A stretch of 64,000 bases of DNA. It comes from Pseudoduganella albidiflava (lineage in GTDB: Bacteria > Pseudomonadota > Gammaproteobacteria > Burkholderiales > Burkholderiaceae_D). Below the pieces are notes generated by a model. The model saw only the letters and a list, made by a program, of their open reading frames with translations, had not been told where the DNA came from and did not search any database. Of the stretch, positions 37,801-52,800 are shown piece after piece. The stretch spans positions 2,666,001 to 2,730,000 of the forward strand of contig NZ_CP036401.1 in the NCBI RefSeq assembly GCF_004322755.1, written 5' to 3'. A program made the translations under genes and the position numbers. Position 1 is the first letter of the stretch. Each line of letters opens with the position of its first letter.

Positions 37801-40800
37801 ACATCAACACGGACGAATCGGAATCGTCCGCCGCGATCGCCGCGAATGGCAGCATCTATTTCATGAAAAGCGCGCCGGGCATGGACTCCGACCTGTGGGT
37901 GTCCGAACTGCGTGACGGCCGCTACGGCGTACCGCGCAACCTCGGCCTGCCGATCAACACGCAGGCGCGCGAGTCGAACCCGTACGTGGCGCCCGACGAA
38001 AGCTACCTGATCTACTTTTCGGCGGCGACAGCGGATGATCAGCCCGACCTGTTCATCAGCTTCCGCGAGAATGGCCAGTGGGGCGCGCCGCGCCGGCTCA
38101 AGGCCCCGATTAATTCCGCCGATCCCGCCGACGCCGAATTCACGCCGTTCGTGCACGGCCACACCTTGTACCTGGCCCGGCAACGGCGCGAGAATGGCCG
38201 GTTCATTGAGAACGTGTATGCGTATCCATTCGACGCGGCGGATTATCGTTAGTTATCGTTAGTTATCGCCAGCACCACCGCATGAGCCGCCACCGGTCCT
38301 GCGCGAGCGGCCAGGGCGCTTCACGGCGCCCGCCGCCGCTCAGTGGATCAGCATCCCGCCATTGACATCGAGCGTGACGCCCGTGCAGTAGGCCGACAGG
38401 TCGCTGGCCAGGAACACCACCGCGCCGGCGATGTCGTCGGCCCTGCCCAGCCGCGCCAGCGGGATGTCGTTTGCGATCTCGCCCTTGCGTTCCTCCGTCA
38501 GCTTGCCCTTGATGATGTCCGTGGCGATCAGGCCCGGCGTGATGGCATTGACGCGGATGCCGCTCGGGCCGAATTCGCGCGCCATTGCCCGCATCAGGCC
38601 CAGCACGCCGGCCTTGGCGGCCGAGTAGTGCGGTCCACCCAGGATGCCGCCGCCGCGCTGCGCGGAGACGGAGGAGGTGCAAATGATGCTGCCGCTTTCC
38701 TGCTTCTGCATGGCCGGGAGCACGGCCTGCGCCATCAGCAGCGTGCCGCGCAGGCTCACGTCGAGCACCGCGTTGTAATCGTCGGCGCTGATGTCCAGCG
38801 TCTTGCGGGGCTGCGTGATGCCGGCGTTGGCGAACAGCACGTCGATGCGGCCATAGCGCTCCAGCACGGCCTGCGCCGCCGCCTCGCATTGTTCCTTGTT
38901 CGTCACGTCCGCCACCAGGCCGAGGTGCTGCGGGCCCAGCTCGGCCGCCGCACCGGCCGGATTGGCGCCCGCCAGGTCGGTGATGACCACGCTGGCGCCA
39001 TGCGCCGCCAGCATGCGCGCCGTCGCAAAGCCCAGGCCATTGATGCCGGCGCCGCCGGTCACGATTGCCACGCGATCTTTCAGTAACATGTTGAGTCTCC
39101 GGTTTGTTGATGTCGTGCCGCCATCGTCGCCGACGGCGGTGATCACGACAAACGAGGAAAACTCAGGGGAGGGCGAATCTATTTCACGGCTGCCCCTGCC
39201 GCCAGCGGCACCTGCCGGATGCTCCCATCCACCCCGTACTCCAGCGGCGCGATGGCGATCGAGCGCCGGTGGCTGCCGCCGCCCGGCAGCAGGCTGTCGT
39301 GGTAGAACAGCCAGCTTTTACCGGCATGCTCGAGGATGGCCTGGTGATTCGTCGAGATCTTCAGGAAGTCGAGCACCACGCCGCGGTAGGTGAAGGGTCC
39401 CAGCGGCGAGGTGCCGGTGGCGTACACGATCTGGCCCGGCCAGCCGGTGGAGAACGTGAAGTAGTACGTGCCGTTGCGCTCATGCAGGAACGGCGCTTCG
39501 CCATAGGCTTTCCTGCCCGTCTTGTTGGCCTTGTCCGGCTTCTCGGTCTTGTCCAGGGGAGGCAAGCCGACGATCGCCACATCGAGGATCGGGCCGTCCA
39601 GCGTGACCATGTCGGCCTTCAGTTTCACGACTTTCGGCACGCGGGTGCCGAAGTACAGGTAGGCCTGTCCGTCCTTGTCGATGAACACGGCCGGGTCGAT
39701 CGGCTCGTCGCCGGCATTGGTGTCGCGTGCCTTGTCGACCAGCGGCGTGCCGCGGGCATCCGCGAAGCCGCCGTCGGGGCGGTTCGAGACTGCCACGCCG
39801 ATCGTGTCGCCGCCCACCGGCGCGTAGAAGTAGAACCTGCCATTGCGCTGCACCGCTTCCGGCGCCCAGGCCTTGGCATCCGGCCGCGCCCACTTGAAGA
39901 CCTTTACGTCGAGCGGGATGCCGGCATCCGTCCACGTCTGCATGTCCGGCGACGTGTACAGGCGCCACGTCGTCGAATCCCAGTAGTTACCGGAGTTGCT
40001 CGCGTCGTCGGTGGCGTACAAATAGAACTTGCCACCGCCTTGCGTCGTGCCGTCTTGCGTCGTGAAATAGTGCGGCGACGGATCGGCATTGAAGCGTTGC
40101 GCGATCGGCTGGCCGGCATTGGCGGTGGCGGCGGTAGCGGAAGCGGCGAGCGCGAGCAGCAAGGCGGGCAGGCAGGACATCGGGCGGGGCATCGGGTCTC
40201 CAGTGGGTGGCGCGGTTCGGATGCGTGATGGTAGCGCGGCGCGCGGCCCGGATTGCGCTGATTTTGTGGTTGTGTCAACATGTTGATTATTGTTTGCGGA
40301 GGTGCGCGATGTCCAGACTGCCAAGGCTGCCCAGACTGTCCACGCTGCTGGCACCGCCGCTGATTGCCGCGGCCCTGCTGCACCTGTCCGCGCAGGCGCA
40401 AGTCACGCCAGCGGCGCCGCCGGCCTATGACGCGGCGCTGGCGCAATCGCTCGGCGGCAGCGAGCAGGGCATGCGCCCCTATGTGCTGGTGCTGCTGAAA
40501 ACCGGTACGACGCCGGTGCCGAAAGGCGCGGAACGGGACCGCATGTTCGCCGGCCACTTCGCCAACATGGAGCGGCTGGCGAAGGAGAAGAAGCTCGTTG
40601 TGGCGGGTCCGCTGGACGGTGTGAACGGCCTGCGCGGCATGTTCGTGTTCGCCACCGCCGACATCGATGAAGCCAAGGCGCTGGTAGCCACCGATCCCGT
40701 CATCGTCCAGGGCGAGATGGTGGCCGAGTACCACAAGTTCTTTTCCACGGCCGCGCTGATGGCCGTGAACGATATCCACCACCGCATCCGCAAGAAATAA

Positions 40801-43800
40801 GGAGACCACCGTAGTGATCAGAGCCCGCTATCAAGCCATCTTCCTCGCCGTCCTCGCGCTCGGCCTGGCCGGCTGCAAATACCTGCCGCACGACGACGGC
40901 CGCTCCTGCGACAAGCTGGTCGACTGGAACGACCGCAAGGCCTGCAAGGAGAAAGCCGCCACCGAGTCGAAGGAATGGGAAAAGCGCGACAAGTAGATTG
41001 GCTCCGGCAGTGGAGGAAGGTTGCATCGCGTACAATCACGCGCCGACTTGGATCGGCCCCATCAACCATACTCCGAGACGAATGAAGCCATTTCGCACTT
41101 TGCATTCCGCCCCGCGCGGCCTGGCGCGCACCGCGCTGGCCCCCGCATTGTTCTCCACCCTGTTCTCCACGCTGGCGCTGGCCGGCGCCGCGCAGGCCGC
41201 GACGGCCAGCCTGAATGAAGCCTGGCAGTTCCACCGTGTCGACGGCAAGCAGGCCATCACCGCCGACAAGGTGCCGGCCGGCGCCTGGAGCACGGTCGAC
41301 CTGCCGCACGCGGCGCACATCGAGCCGCGCGTGCCGACCGCGCCATGGCAGGGCACCGTGTTCTACAGGAAGACCTTCGACGCCGCGCTGAAGCCGGGCG
41401 AGCGGGCCATCCTGCGCTTCGAGGCGGTGATGAACGTGGCCGATGTCTGGCTGAACGGCAAGCACCTGGGCCAGCACCTGGGCGGCTACTTGCCGTTCGC
41501 GTTCGACGTGACCGGGCTGCTGAAGGCGGGCGGCAAGAACGAAGTCGTGGTTCGCGCGAACAACAAAGATAACGCTATCACCGGCCCGAAGCCGCTGAAG
41601 GACCTGGACTACATCCAGCACGGCGGCATGTACCGCGGCGTGAGCCTGATCACCAAGCCGGCGGTGCACATCACCGATGAGATGCTGGCCGCCACGCCGG
41701 CCGGCGGCGGCGTGTTCGTCACATTCCCGCAGGCCGGCAAGGAGAAGGCCACGGTGCAGGTGAAAACCGAAGTAGCCAATACCGCGAAGGTGGCGCGTAC
41801 CGTCACCGTGCGCAATACGCTGGCATGGCAGGGCAGGGAAGTCGCCCGCGCCGAGCAGCAGGTCACGCTGAAGGCGGGCGAACGCCGCCACGTGACGATG
41901 CCGCTCGACGTCGCGCAGCCGCAGTTGTGGTCGCCGCAGGCGCCGAACCTGCATGTGCTGGACACCGCGGTCGTGGGCGAAGGCGCCGGCGACAGCGTGC
42001 AGACCCGCATCGGCATCCGCCGCCTGTCGTTCGACAACCAGCACAAGCTGGTGCTGAACGGCGAACCGCTGCAGCTGCGCGGCGTGAACCGCCACCAGGA
42101 ATATCCGCACGTTGGCTACGCGCTGTCGCCGCAGGCCGAATACCGCGACGCGCTGCTGGTGAAGAAATACGGCTTCGACTACATCCGCCTGTCGCACTAT
42201 CCGCAGTCCCCGGCCTTCATGGCCGCGGCCGATGAACTGGGCCTGCTGGTGATCCCGGGCGTGCCGGGCTGGCAGTACTTCAACAAGGATCCGGCCTTCA
42301 GCCGGCAGGTCATCAAGACCTGCGAAGACATGATCCGCCGTAACCGCAACCACGCCAGCGTGCTGGCCTGGGAATGCTCGCTGAACGAGACGGACATGCC
42401 GGACGCGTTCGTCGACACGCTGCACAAGACGGTGCACACCGAGTATCCGGGCGACCAGGCCTTCTCGGTGGGCTGGCTGCCGCGCTCCTACGACATCTAC
42501 ATGCAGGCGCGCCAGCACAGGATCGGCGACAAGCACCCGCTGCCGAAGAAACCCCTGATCGTTTCCGAGTACGGCGACTGGGAATACTATGCGATGAACG
42601 CGGGCTTCAACCAGGGTGCCTGGAGCGACCTGAAACCGGCCGACCGGTCCAGCCGCCAGCTGCTGTCGCAAGGCGAGAAGCACCTGCTGCAGCAGGCCGC
42701 CAACGTGGCCGAGGCGCATGACGACAACTTCACCACGCCGGCCTTCGCCGATGGCTACTGGGTGATGTTCGACTACGCGCGCGGCTATGCGCCCGACCTG
42801 GAAGCTTCCGGCGTGATGAGCATCGACCGCCTGCCGAAGTTCGCGGCCGAATTCTTCCGCTCGCAGCGCAGCCCGGAACAGGCGAATGCGCAGTGGGGCG
42901 GCGGCCCGATGGTGTTCATCGCCAGTTACTGGACGCCGGAATCGTCGCCGCGCGTGCGCGTGTTCACGAACGCCGAGGAAGTGGAACTGCGCCTGAACGG
43001 CAAGGTCGTGGCCCGCAAGAAGGCGGCGCCGTCGTCCACGCACCCAAGGCTGAAGCATCCGCCGGTGGAATTCGATACCGGCGGCTTCCAGCCGGGCGAG
43101 CTGGTGGCCGTGGCCTACACGGGCGGAAAGGTAGTGGCCGAGCACAAGGTGCGCACGCCGGGTGACGCGGTGAAGCTGGACTTGGCGCTGGACGACATGG
43201 GCGTGCCGCCCGCCGTGGGCGACCTGGTGTTCGCGCGCGCCCGCCTGGTCGACGCCAACGGTACCACCGTGCCGCGTTCCGGCGAGGCGGTGACATTCAC
43301 GGCCGACCCGGGCTATGAAGTGATCCACAGTCCGCAGGCAAGCACCGAGGCGGGCATCGCCAGCGTGCTGGTGAAGGTGCGCCAGCCGAACGGCACGCTG
43401 GGTGCCGCTGCTGGCAAGCTGCAGGGCTCGCTCGCGCCGAAGTAAGGTTTTGGGTGGAAGCATACCCAAGTGCAAATTCAGGGTACGCTTCGATGGTGCT
43501 CAGATAAGCCTACCCCACGTGCAAATTCCGGGGTCAGACCCGACGGGTCTGACCCCAGCACTTCGCTGTTGGGGTGAATGCATGCACTTCCAATGTGTCG
43601 GGATACCGTTAACTTAGCGGCATGAGGGGAGTCCTGCACTGCTGATATTGCCGAGTATCGGTCCGCATTGTCGAGTAACGGTACGTATTGCCAAGTATCC
43701 GCGCGGTTCGGCGGGAAACCGTGAGTATTGGTGAGTATCGTGCCATACCGCCGGTCAGCAATGACTGGAATGTAACATCAACGCGACACATTGTTAAAAC

Positions 43801-46800
43801 TTCACCTGGGAAAAACTTTACCTGCGGCAATAGCGGCGTAATAATGGGGTGCGACCTGCAAGCGTGTCGCGCCGGTTCGCCGCCAGGCGGATCCACCTCA
43901 TCGATACCAGGACCCGCCATGAACATCGCCGCCGCCCCCGCCCGCACTGCCGTCAAATCCGATCTCCGCGCCGACGCGCGGGACATCAGCAGCGCCGTGG
44001 ACCGGGTACAGGCCATCATCGAATTCCAGCTCGACGGCACCATCATCCACGCCAACGAGAACTTCCTGGCCACGCTAGGCTACACGCTGGACGACGTGGT
44101 GGGCCGGCACCATTCGATGTTCTGCGACCCCGACTACGTGCGCTCGCCCGAGTACGAGGCATTCTGGGCGAGGCTGCGCCGCGGCGAATTCGAGCGTGCG
44201 CAGTATCGCCGCATCGGCAAGGGCGGCCGCGATGTGTGGATCGAAGCATCGTACAACCCGATCCTCGACGAGGATGGCAAGCCGTGCAAGGTGATCAAGT
44301 TCGCCTGCGATATCACGGCCCACAAGGTGCGCGCCAACGAGCACGCGGGCCTGGTGAGCGCCATCGACAAGGCCCAGGCGGTCGTCGAGTTCGACATGAA
44401 CGGCATCCTGCTGGACGCCAACGCGAACTTCCTGGCCGTCACCGGCTACGAACTCTCCGACGTCAAGGGCGAACACCACCGGGTGTTCTGCGAGGACGAC
44501 TACGCGGCCAGCCTGGAATACCGCAAGTTCTGGCAAAAGCTCAACCGCGGCGAGTTCGATGCCGGCCGCTACAAGCGGGTCGGCGCGGATGGCCGGGTGA
44601 TCTGGATCCAGGCCACCTACAACCCGATCTTCGGCCTGGACGGCAAGCCCGTCAAGGTGGTCAAGTTCGCCACCGACATCACTGCCCAGGTGGCGCTGGA
44701 AGAGGAAGTCGTGCGCCGCAACGAGGCCGACCGCCGCAAGGTGGCGCTGCTGCTGGCCCAGGTGGAACGCGCCGCGCACGGCGACCTGACCGGCACGCTC
44801 GAGATGAACGGCAGCGAGCCGGTCGACCAGCTGGGCGCCGGCGTCGGCAAGATGATTGCCGACCTGCGCGGCGTGATCGCGCACGTGGTGTCCGAAGTGG
44901 CGCGCCTGTCGGTATCGGCAGGCACCATCGCCGAGCGCTCGAACGTGGTGGCGGGCGGCGCCCAGGCGCTGGGCGCCACCGTCGAGGAAATGAATGCGTC
45001 GGTTGACGGCCTGACCGCGTCGATCGCCACCATCGCGCGCGGCGCCGACGAAGCCAACACGCTGGCGCAAAGCACGAAGGAAGCCGCCGAGACGGGCGCC
45101 AAGGCCGTGGCCCGCTCGATCGAGGCGATGGCGCTGATCAACCAGTCGTCGGAAGACATCAGCGAGATCGTCAAGGTGATTGGCGAGATCGCCAGCCAGA
45201 CCAATATGCTGGCCTTCAACGCGGCGATCGAGGCGGCGCGCGCCGGCGAGCATGGCCTGGGCTTCTCGGTGGTGGCCGACGAAGTGCGCAAGCTGGCCGA
45301 ACGCTCGTCGCAGGCGACCAAGGAAATCTCCAAGCTGATCACGGAATCGGTCAAGCGCGTGGCGCAGGGCAGCGAGATCTCGCGCCAGGCCAGCGATGCG
45401 TTCGACCGTATCGCCACCGGCGTGGAGCGCACGTCGGTGGCGATCGGCGACATCTCGGCGTCGGTCAACGAACAGTCGCTGTCGGCCCGCGAGGTGGCGG
45501 TGGCGATCGCCCACATCTCCGAGGAATCGGAAAAGTCGGCCGGATCGTGCGACAGCATCGCCGTGCAGACCGAAGAGCTGAACCGCACGGCCTCGGAACT
45601 GAACCAGACGGTTTCCGGCTTCACCGTCTGAGCGGCGCGGCGCAACCATGCATACGCTTCAGATGACCGCGGCCGGCGTGCCCCCGGCGCCGGAGGTGCA
45701 CGCCGCCGCCGAGGCGATGGCCGCCGCGCGCGCGGCCGCCGCACGGGCGCTGGTCGACGCGGCGGGGCTGGAACTGTTCGGCTCCTTCCACCTGGGCGGC
45801 GCCGAGTTCGCGCTCCCGGCACTGGCGATCCGCGAAGTGGTCGGCTACCCGGAGCGGGTGACGCGCATGCCGCTGTCGCCGGATTGCCTGGAAGGCATCT
45901 TCACGCTGCGCGGCACGGCGATCCCGATCGTCAACCTGGCGCGCATCTTCGATCCGTCGGCGCCGCCGGCCAGTGCGGCACAGAAGATCGCCATCCTCGA
46001 CCACGAGGAAGTGCTGGTCGGCCTGGTGTTCGACGCCACCGGCGAGGTGCTGCGCGTGCGCCCCGAGCAGCGCAGTACCGTGAGCTATGGCGGCGGGCGC
46101 TCATCCGTGATCGGCGGCACGATCCTGCTGGCCGACGGCGAGCGCCTGCTGCAGGTGCTGGTGCCCGAGGCGCTAGTGCGCATCGATAACGTGCCGCAGG
46201 TGCGGTCGATGTCGGCCGCCGCGCGGGCCGCCGAGCGTGCGCGCTTCCTGCGCCATGCCGAGGCGCGCAAGTGCCTGTGCTTTTCCGCAGGCGGCACGTC
46301 GTTCGCGTTCGCGATGACGGCCGTGCAGGAAATCATCGCCGTGCCCGAGCTGCGCACGTCCGTGATGGCCGGGCCGCTGTGCAAGGGCTGGATCAACTTC
46401 CGCGGCCGCGCCGTCGGCATCGTGGACTTCGCCGCGCTGGTCGGCGGCGTGCCCACGCAGGCGCACGACACGGCGCGCCGTATCCTGATCGCCCGCATCG
46501 GCGAGGAACTGCTGGGCTTCGTGGTCGATTCGGTCGACACCATCATCCACTACTTCGACAGCGACGTGCTGCCGATCCCGCTGCTGGGCACGCGGCGCGG
46601 CGCGATGTTCCGCGGCTGCCTGCCGCGCGCCGATGGCCCGGACACGCTGTTCCTCGACCACGCGCATGTGCTGGGCGATACGGAACTGGCCGAAGTCTGC
46701 GCCGGCCACCGGCGCATTTATGGCGATGAGGCAGCAGGCGAGGCGCAGGCAGCGAAGAACGCCGGTGCCGCCGCGGCGCGCAAGCAGGTCTACCTCGCGT

Positions 46801-49800
46801 TCGCACTGGGCAGCCCGTGGGCGGCCGACATCGGCCAGGTGCGCGAGCTGATCCCGTATGCGCCCGGCATGACGCGGCCGCCCGGCGCGCCGGATTGCGT
46901 GCACGGGATGCTGCACCTGCGCCACCAGGTGATTTCCGTGATCGACCTGCGCCGGCTGTACGGCATGCCGCCGCTGGACGATACCGCGGAGTGCCGCATC
47001 CTCGTGCTGGAACGGGGCACCGAGCGCTATGGCGTGATCGTCGACCGGGTCGACAGCATCGTGCACCTGCCGGCCAGCGCGCGGCGGCCGTCGCCGAAGA
47101 TGCTGCGCGCCGGAGGCATGGCCGACATGCGCGCCGACGTCAGCGAAGTGCTCGAATTGCCGGACGGTTCCGTCAAGACGCTGTTCGAGCGGGACGCCTT
47201 CTTCGCCACGCTGGAGCGCGTGCTGGCACAGTAAGGCAGGGCGGGCCGCATCGCCCGCCGCCAGCTCATCGGCGCTCAGGCCGCGAAGCCGCCGTCGATC
47301 AGCAGGTCGGCGCCGGTAACGAATGCCGCTTCCGGACTGGCCAGGTAGGCGATCATCCCTGCCACTTCATCGGGATGACCATGCCGCGGCAGCGCCATCA
47401 GCCCATGCATCACCGCACCGAATTCGGCATTGGCGGGATTCATGTCGGTATCGACCGGGCCCGGTTGGACATTGTTGACGGTGATGCCGCGCGGCCCCAG
47501 GTCGCGCGCCATGCCTTTCGCCAGGCCGGTCAGCGCCGACTTGCTCATCGCATATACCGCGCCGCCGGCGAACGGCATGCGCAGCGCATTGGTGCTGCTG
47601 ACGTTGATGATGCGGCCACCTTCGCCCATGTGCGCCAGCGCCGCCTGCGACGCGACGAAAACGCTGCGCACATTGACGGCCACGGTCTGGTCGAAATCTT
47701 CCAGGGAGAACTGTGCCACGTCGCCGAGACGGAGCACGCCGGCATTGTTGACGAGGATGTCGATGCGGCCGAAGCGGTCGGCCACCGCATCGATCGCGCC
47801 TTTCAGCGAGGCGGCATCGGCCGCGTCGGCGCGGATCGCCAGCGCGGTGCCGCCGGCCGCCGCGATTTCCGTCACCAGTGCTTCGGCCGCCGCCGCCGAT
47901 GCGGCGTAGCCGATGGCGACCGTGGCGCCGTCGCGGGCCAGCCGGCGTGCCGTGGCGGCACCGATGCCGCGCGAACCGCCGTTGATGAAGGCGACTTTGC
48001 CGTCGAGGATCGTGGTCATGATGTGTTCCTTTGGAAGTGAATGGGATGAACACAGTATGGCCACGGCGAGACCATCGCGGTAGCGCATGAATGGCGGGTT
48101 CAGTTTCAACCTGCGGTATAAAATGACCGCATGGACACTGAACTGAGCAGCTATCTCGATGCCTTCCTCGCCGCTGCCGATGAGCACAGCTTTTCGGCCG
48201 CCGCGCGGCGCATGGGGATCACCCCGGCGGCGGTCAGCAAGAGCGTGGCGCGGCTTGAGGCGCGGCTCGGCGTGCGGCTGTTCCAGCGCAGCACGCGCAG
48301 CCTGGCGCTGACCACCGACGGCGAGCGGCTGTACGGCCAGGTGAGCCGGCCATGGCGCGATATCGGCGATGCCCTTACCGAATTGCGCCAGGGCGCCGGA
48401 CAACCTGCCGGCTCGCTGAAGGTCGCGCTGGCCCATACGATGGGGCGCCTCTACATCCTGCCCCTCGTCGAGCAATTCGTGCGGCGTTATCCCGCCGTGG
48501 TGCCGGACATTCACTTCGACAATCGCCAGGCCGACCTGGTGGCCGACGGTTTCGACGTGGCGATCGGCGGCGGCATCGAACTGTCCGAGGGCGTGGTCGC
48601 GCGCGAACTGGCCCGCGTGCGCATCGTGCTGGCGGCCGCGCCGTCGTACCTGCGCGACCATCCCGCGCCCGCCGAACCTGGCGACCTGACGCGGCACGGC
48701 GGCGTCGTGCGCCGTTCGCTGGAGTCGGGCCGGGTGCTGCCGTGGGTGCTGAGCAATGCGGCGGGCGAGGAAGTGTTCGCGGCCGTGCGCCCGGTGGCCG
48801 TGATGAACGATCCGGAAGCGATGGCGCGCGCCGCCGCCAGCGGCATGGGCATCGCGCTGCTGCCGTTGCCGCACGCGCTGCCACTGCTCGACAGCGGGGA
48901 GCTGGTGCGCGTACTGCCGGGATGGCATGCCGGCAGCCGGCCGCTGTCGATCTATTATTCGAGCCGCAAGCTGCTGCCGGCGAAGACTCGGCTGTTCATC
49001 GATTTCATCGTCGCGCGCTTCGGCGAGAGCGGCTACCGGCAGCGCTTCGAGGCGCCATGACCGGCTGGACCAGGGGCGGCACCCTGCGTTATGCTCGCGT
49101 GATCGCATTCGGGGAGCATGCCATGGCCACCAGACATTCCCGCGCCAGCCTTCCGCCGCAATCCGGCGCGGGCGCCACGCCACCCGTGCTGCTTTCGGGC
49201 GGCAATCCGCAGATCGCCAAGGGCGACGGCGACGAACCAGTACAAGCCTATATCGCCGCCATGCCGGGCTGGAAAAGCGCGGCCGGCAAGCGGCTCGACG
49301 CGCTGATCGAACGCACCGTGCCGGGTGTGCGCAAGGCGGTGAAATGGAACTCGCCGCTGTATGGCGCCGGCGACACGGGCTGGTTCCTCGGGCTGCATTG
49401 CTTCAACCGCTACATCAAGGTCGCATTCTTCCAGGGCGCCTCGCTCCAGCCGCCGCCGCCGGTGGCCAGCAAGGGCGACGACACGCGCTACTTCCACATC
49501 CATGAGGACGATTTCCTCGACGAGGAGGCGCTGGCGGACTGGATCCGCCAGGCGGCCGCATTGCCGGGCAGGATGCCGTAGCAGCGAGGACTGCGGGGTC
49601 ACACGGTTGTCATCAAAGTAGTTTAACTTTGACAACTATCTTTTCTCCCGGAGTCCATCGATGTCCCTGCCACGTTCCCCGTTCCTGTGCCGCCGCACCG
49701 GCCTGCCTTTCAACGCACTGGTGCTGGCGGTCGCACTGGCCAACCCGGCGCTGGCCCATGCCGCATCGTTCACCATCACCGGCACCAGCACGACCGCGCA

Positions 49801-52800
49801 AAACCTCGGCAAGGGCGATACCGGGACGGTGGCCGCCGGCGGCGCGCTGACAGTGGGCGGATCGGCGGTGGCGGTGGCGGTGACCGGCGACAAGGCCACG
49901 GTGAACAACCTGGGCACGATCGCCCAGACGGGCAGTGGCCGCGCGATCCGCGCCAGCGGCGCCGTCACCGAATTCGTCATCAACAACGGCAGCGTCACGA
50001 ATGCGGCGGCGCTGATCCGCACCGCCGACGCGGACGTGATCCAGATGAACGGCGCAGCGTCGAGCGTCATCCTGAACAACCATGGATCGATGGTGTCGCT
50101 GAACGCCTCCGCGGGCGGCGCCCAGGCGGTCGACTTCAATGCCGTCACCGGCGCGAACACGATCAACAACTTCGCCGGCGGCCTGCTGCTGGCCAGCGAA
50201 GCCGATGCGGTGCGCCCGGGCGAAGGCGGCGTGCTGTTCAACGCCGGCACGATCCGTTCCGTGACGGCGGTGGGTGCCAGCAGCGACGGCATCGACGGCC
50301 AGGACCGCAGCGGCATCCGCGTCACCAATGCCGCCACCGGCCTGGTCGACGCCGGCCGCCATGGCATCACCTTCGAGCAAAAGAACGCCAACACCGCTTC
50401 GACGCTGGATCTGACCAATTTGGCCGGCGGCATCGTGCGCGGCAACGACGGCTCCGGCATCAATGTCGATGGCTTCAACGGCAGGCAGCTGGTCACGATC
50501 GTCAACGGCGGCCTGATTTCCGGGAACGGCGTGACGGGCGACGGCGACGGCGTCGATGTCGATGGCCTGGTCCACATCACCAACAGCGGCGTGATCCGCT
50601 CGCTGAACGCGGTGGAAGCGGGCGGCCTGGCCTTCAGCGAAGGCATCTCGGCCGGCGGCGGCACGATCTTCAATAGCGGCACGATCGAAGGACTGGTCGC
50701 CGCCGGCAATACCGGTGCCGTGGGCCGCGGCATCACGCTGGCCGGCAACGACATCACGAACGGCCCGCTGGCCGGCACGCGCGAAGGCCTGTACGGCAAC
50801 GCGACGATCGTCAACGCTGCCGGCGGCATGATCCGCGGCCAGGGCGACTCGGCCATCGCCGTCACGGGTGCGGCCAGCGGCTACACCGTGGCCATCGACA
50901 ACCGTGCCGGCGCCACCATCCGCGGCGGCGGCGCGGCCAGCGCGGCGATCCGCACCAACAGCGACAACGCGACCATCACCAATGCCGGCACGATCGATGG
51001 CGGCAGCAGCGGCCGGGCGATCGCCTTCGGCGCCGGCAACGACACGCTGGTGATCAGCGGCGGCAATGCCATCGTGTTGGGCAGCGTGGATGGCGGCGGC
51101 GGCACCGATACGCTGGTAGTCGACGCCGGTGCCGGCAACACCTTCGGATACGCCGGTGCGATCACCGGTTTCACGACCGTGGAACTGCGCAGTGGCACGC
51201 TGGCGCTGGAGGGCGCCGACGTGGTGGCGGCCGGCAGCGCACTGGTGCTGGGCGGCGGTACGCTGGACCTGGCCAGCGCCGCGTCGCAGGCATTCGCCAG
51301 CCTGGCGCTGGCCGACAGCTCGGCCATCGTGCTGGGCGATACCGTGCTGACGTTCCAGGGCCTGGGCGCGGTCGCCGCCGGCGAAACCCTGGCGCTGACC
51401 CACGACGGCGCCGGCTACACGCTGCGCTTCCTGGGCGACTACGCGGGCAATGCCGCCTTCGCGCAGTTGATGGGCGTCACCACGATCGACAGCCTGGCCG
51501 TTACCTACAGCTTCGACGGCACCTATACGAACGTGAGCGCCGTGCCGGAACCGGCCAGCGTGGCGATGCTGTTTGCCGGCCTTGGCATCCTGGCGGCGGC
51601 GGGGCGGCGAAAGAAGGCTGCCGCCTGAGGCAGGCGCGGGTTCGAATAGCCGCTTCCGTGCCGATACAGCGGCCAGGAGGCGGCGTCCAATACTGCCGGG
51701 CGCGCTGGCATGCGGGTGTCGGACAGCACCGGTGCATACTGCTCCATGTACTGCTCCATATACTGCGCCATGTCGCAGCTCTACCGAAGGGTCAGGCCCA
51801 GTTCTGCCAGGATGGCGTCCTTCATTTCCTGGAAGCGCGGCTCGGACAGCTTGCGGGGATGCGCGGCGTCGATGGCGAAGGAGCGCTGGATCTTTGCCGG
51901 GCGGGGTGAAAGCACCATGATGCGGTCGGCCAGGTACAGGGCTTCTTCGACATCGTGGGTGATCAGGATGACGGTGTGGCGTTCCTCCTGCAAGATGCGC
52001 AGCAGCTCATCGCGTATGCGCAAGTTCATCAACGCGTCCAGGGCCGAGAACGGTTCGTCCATGTACAGGATTTCGGGCTTCACCACCAGAGCCCTGGCGA
52101 TCTCCACCCGCTTGAGCATGCCGCCGGACAGCTCGCGCGGATAGGCATGTTCGAATCCTTTCAGTCCCACCATCTCGGCGTAGTGATCGGCCAGACGGTG
52201 CTTTTCCGCCGCGGTGCCCTGATTCAGCCCGAACATCAGGTTTTCCCGTACGGTCAGCCAGGGGAACACCGAGCCGCTCTGCGAGATCACGATGCCTTTC
52301 GGGCTCGGCCCCTTCGCCACCTGGCCGTCGACGCGCACGGCGCCGGTGTCCGGCTGCTCGAAGCCGGAGATCATCTTCATGATGGTCGACTTGCCGCAGC
52401 CCGATGGCCCGACGATGGCGACGAATTCACCGTCCCTGACTTCCAGCGTCAGGCCGTCCACCACATCGAGCCGCTGGCCATTGCGCGAGAAGCTCTTCCT
52501 GATATTGTCGATGCTGATTTTAGTGTCCATAGCGCCACCTTACCGAGTCCAGTCCTTCCAGGCGCCGCATCATCATGTCCAGCAACAGGCCGATGATGCC
52601 GATGATGGCCATGGCTGCAATCACCAGGTCATAGCGATTGCCCGCATTGCGCGCGTCGATGATCATGAAGCCGAGGCCGGAGCTGCGGACGATCATTTCG
52701 GCCGCGACCACCACCAGCCATGCCACACCCAGGCTGACGCGCATGCCGACGACGATATCGGGCAGCACGGCCGGAACCACCACCTGGCGAAACAGCTTGG